Origin: Glaciecola sp034112105
GTDB lineage: Bacteria; Pseudomonadota; Gammaproteobacteria; Enterobacterales; Alteromonadaceae
Reading direction: 5' to 3'
DNA length: 43,513 nt
Assembly: GCA_034112105.1 (NCBI GenBank)
Contig: JAWUVZ010000048.1
Coordinates: 1 to 43,513, forward strand
Shown here: piece after piece, positions 42,394 to 43,513 of the stretch
Layout of the letters: each line of letters starts with the position of its first letter
Numbering within the stretch: the first letter of the stretch is position 1
Position numbers and translations under genes: made by a program
Notes under the pieces: generated by a model
Told to the model about the DNA's origin: nothing
Seen by the model: the letters and a program-made list of their open reading frames with translations, nothing else
Databases searched by the model: none

Positions 42394-43152
42394 TTAAATA
42401 TTCTTGATCGCGCTTTGTAAAAATTCAGGGCTGTGCATAGGAGAGCCATTTTGTTTTTGCTCGGCATCTTTCACTAAATTAACAATACACTGATTAACCG
42501 GTGCTGATACACCATTCCTTTCAGCCAGACTGACAATTTCACCATTCAAAAAATCGATTTCGGTTTTACGTTTTAATAAAAAATCTTCATACATTGAAGA
42601 ACGCGCTTTCGGGTCTATTTTAAGTGTTGCGCTCGCCACTCGTTTAAACAGCCAATTGGGTAACGCCAAAATATATGGCATCAAATTAGGAATCACTTTT
42701 CCTGTTCGTGCCGGCTTGATATCAGCAACTTTCATCACTGCTAACGCTTCTGCAATCACCCTTGTCATCACTAACCGATATTCACGGTTGTTCATTTGCT
42801 CTAACAATGGAACCCCCGAAAGCGCATTGACGGCATTATTTAAATTTATAATCAGTTTTCCCCATTGCACACCTTCAAGATTTTCATGTAATACGACGGG
42901 TAGATTGGCTTGCTTGAGCGCATTAACTAGTTCGCTATAATCACCTTCTTTTGCCTCAATAGCCAAATTGCCTTCTGTACCACAATGAAACTGCCCTTCA
43001 CCGTTATTGAGAACGTTAAAAGGCACCATCGCTTTGAGTATCTTGTGATCCGGCAATTTTGCTTTTAAAGTAGCCACATTTTGGATTCCATTTTGAAAGC
43101 TAACGATAACAGCTGAAGCTTTGGCATATTCAAGACCCGACAAAACCACCAC
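42394..43152 (-). pseudogene. panE: 5'-truncated ketopantoate reductase family gene
   Basis: The frame encodes about 250 residues of the PanE/ApbA family: AVIVSFQNGIQNV, MVPFNVLNNGEGQFHCGTEG, LEGVQWGKLIINLNNAVNALSGVPL and YEDFLLKRKTEIDFLNGEIVSLAERNG. Family members reduce ketopantoate for pantothenate synthesis or act on related hydroxy acids. The N-terminal GxGxxG Rossmann half, roughly the first 90-100 residues, is absent: GTG codons precede SFQNG by only about 17 residues, and a stop (43165-43167) closes the frame. The missing part would extend through the adjoining SGNH hydrolase sequence, which is itself truncated. An NADPH-binding product is not expected. Confidence 0.85.
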
Positions 43153-43513
43153 TGAGCATTCTGATTATAGGCGATTCGGCTGCAGCTGGCGTGGGTGCTG
43201 ATCATCAAGACAATGCACTTCTTGGTCAATTAGTTAACAATTTAAAAAGCCACGTTAACTTGTCATGGGCACTGATAGCAAAAACGGGTGCAAAAACGAA
43301 AGACATGACTCAAATGCTAGAAACCGCCAAGTTAACTAAGACGTTTGACATAGTAATAACCAGTTTAGGAGTCAATGATGTTACGTCACTACAAAAGAGC
43401 AAAGACTGGTTAAATGAGCAAAACAAACTACATCAATACTGCTTCCAGAAACTAGGTGCTAAATATATTATGGTCAGTGGTATGCCGCCAATGCATAAAT
43501 TCCCGTTATTACC
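43143..43513 (+). pseudogene. SGNH/GDSL hydrolase, 5'-truncated; 3' end outside window
   Basis: From about 43143 the plus strand encodes an SGNH hydrolase: LIIGDSAAAGVG (block I, with the nucleophile serine in GDSAAAG), LLGQLVNNL, AKTGAKTKDM, SLGVNDV (block III Asn) and SGMPPMH near the window edge. Relatives usually have several dozen residues before GDS; here the open frame extends only from 43110 and contains no ATG, GTG or TTG before block I, so the gene lacks a normal start. It meets the truncated panE head to head within about 10 bp. The catalytic Asp-His pair would lie beyond the window. It may be a pseudogene or the result of an assembly join. Confidence 0.8.

Overview
The window is an AT-rich, gene-dense stretch of a gram-negative bacterial chromosome. 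Its gene set (short HPF, TIGR02647-like protein, PBPRA1643-like SEC-C protein, YaeQ, DUF3300 and DUF2855 proteins, RND pump, GGDEF/EAL proteins, SelO, a second N-type ATPase) points to a marine gammaproteobacterium, most likely Alteromonadales (Alteromonas/Glaciecola/Paraglaciecola-like). That placement is inferred from gene content, not from a marker gene. I see no rRNA, tRNA, CRISPR array, insertion sequence or phage structural gene.

Layout. 1-11400: the 3' end of an EAL gene; an acyltransferase with an in-frame 27-bp duplication, and yaeQ; a LiaF-like protein; an RND efflux operon (adaptor plus pump, no outer-membrane gene); a small TIGR02647-like gene and hpf; a serine hydrolase; the 3' remnant of an SMP-30/gluconolactonase-type gene; a SEC-C protein. 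11490-12000: a small 2OG-Fe(II)-oxygenase-like protein. 12144-19006 (minus strand): a complete nine-gene N-ATPase operon, atpDCQRBEFAG, with Na+-type ligands in the c subunit and no separate delta gene. 19197-24421: pfkA, a CDF metal transporter, glgC, an FNR/FixK-type regulator without the oxygen-sensing cysteine set, a PAS fragment resembling the start of a FixL-like sensor, and a FixJ-type response regulator. 24527-43513: S9 peptidase, rarD, a Phd/PIN toxin-antitoxin pair, recQ, GST, a cytochrome c lipoprotein divergent from selO, a large membrane GGDEF/EAL protein, ribA, a DUF3300 protein, a two-gene oxidoreductase/DUF2855 operon, moaC-moaD, and finally panE and an SGNH hydrolase meeting head to head with both 5' ends missing.

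The most interesting part is 12144-24421. A near-perfect FNR/FixK operator (TTGA-N6-TCAA, 19073-19086) lies between the divergent N-ATPase operon and pfkA. A matching regulator is encoded about 4 kb away, beside a FixJ-type response regulator, and a weaker operator sits in front of the regulator itself. Together these suggest a FixJ-to-FixK-like circuit controlling a low-energy/low-oxygen package: a Na+-pumping ATPase, upper glycolysis and glycogen precursor synthesis. The sensor that would feed the circuit appears truncated. The link between these genes is my inference; the operator, the regulator residues and the gene order are visible in the sequence.

A second theme is decay and small-scale rearrangement: the gluconolactonase remnant, the sensor fragment, the panE/SGNH junction, and perfect tandem duplications inside two genes and one intergenic region.
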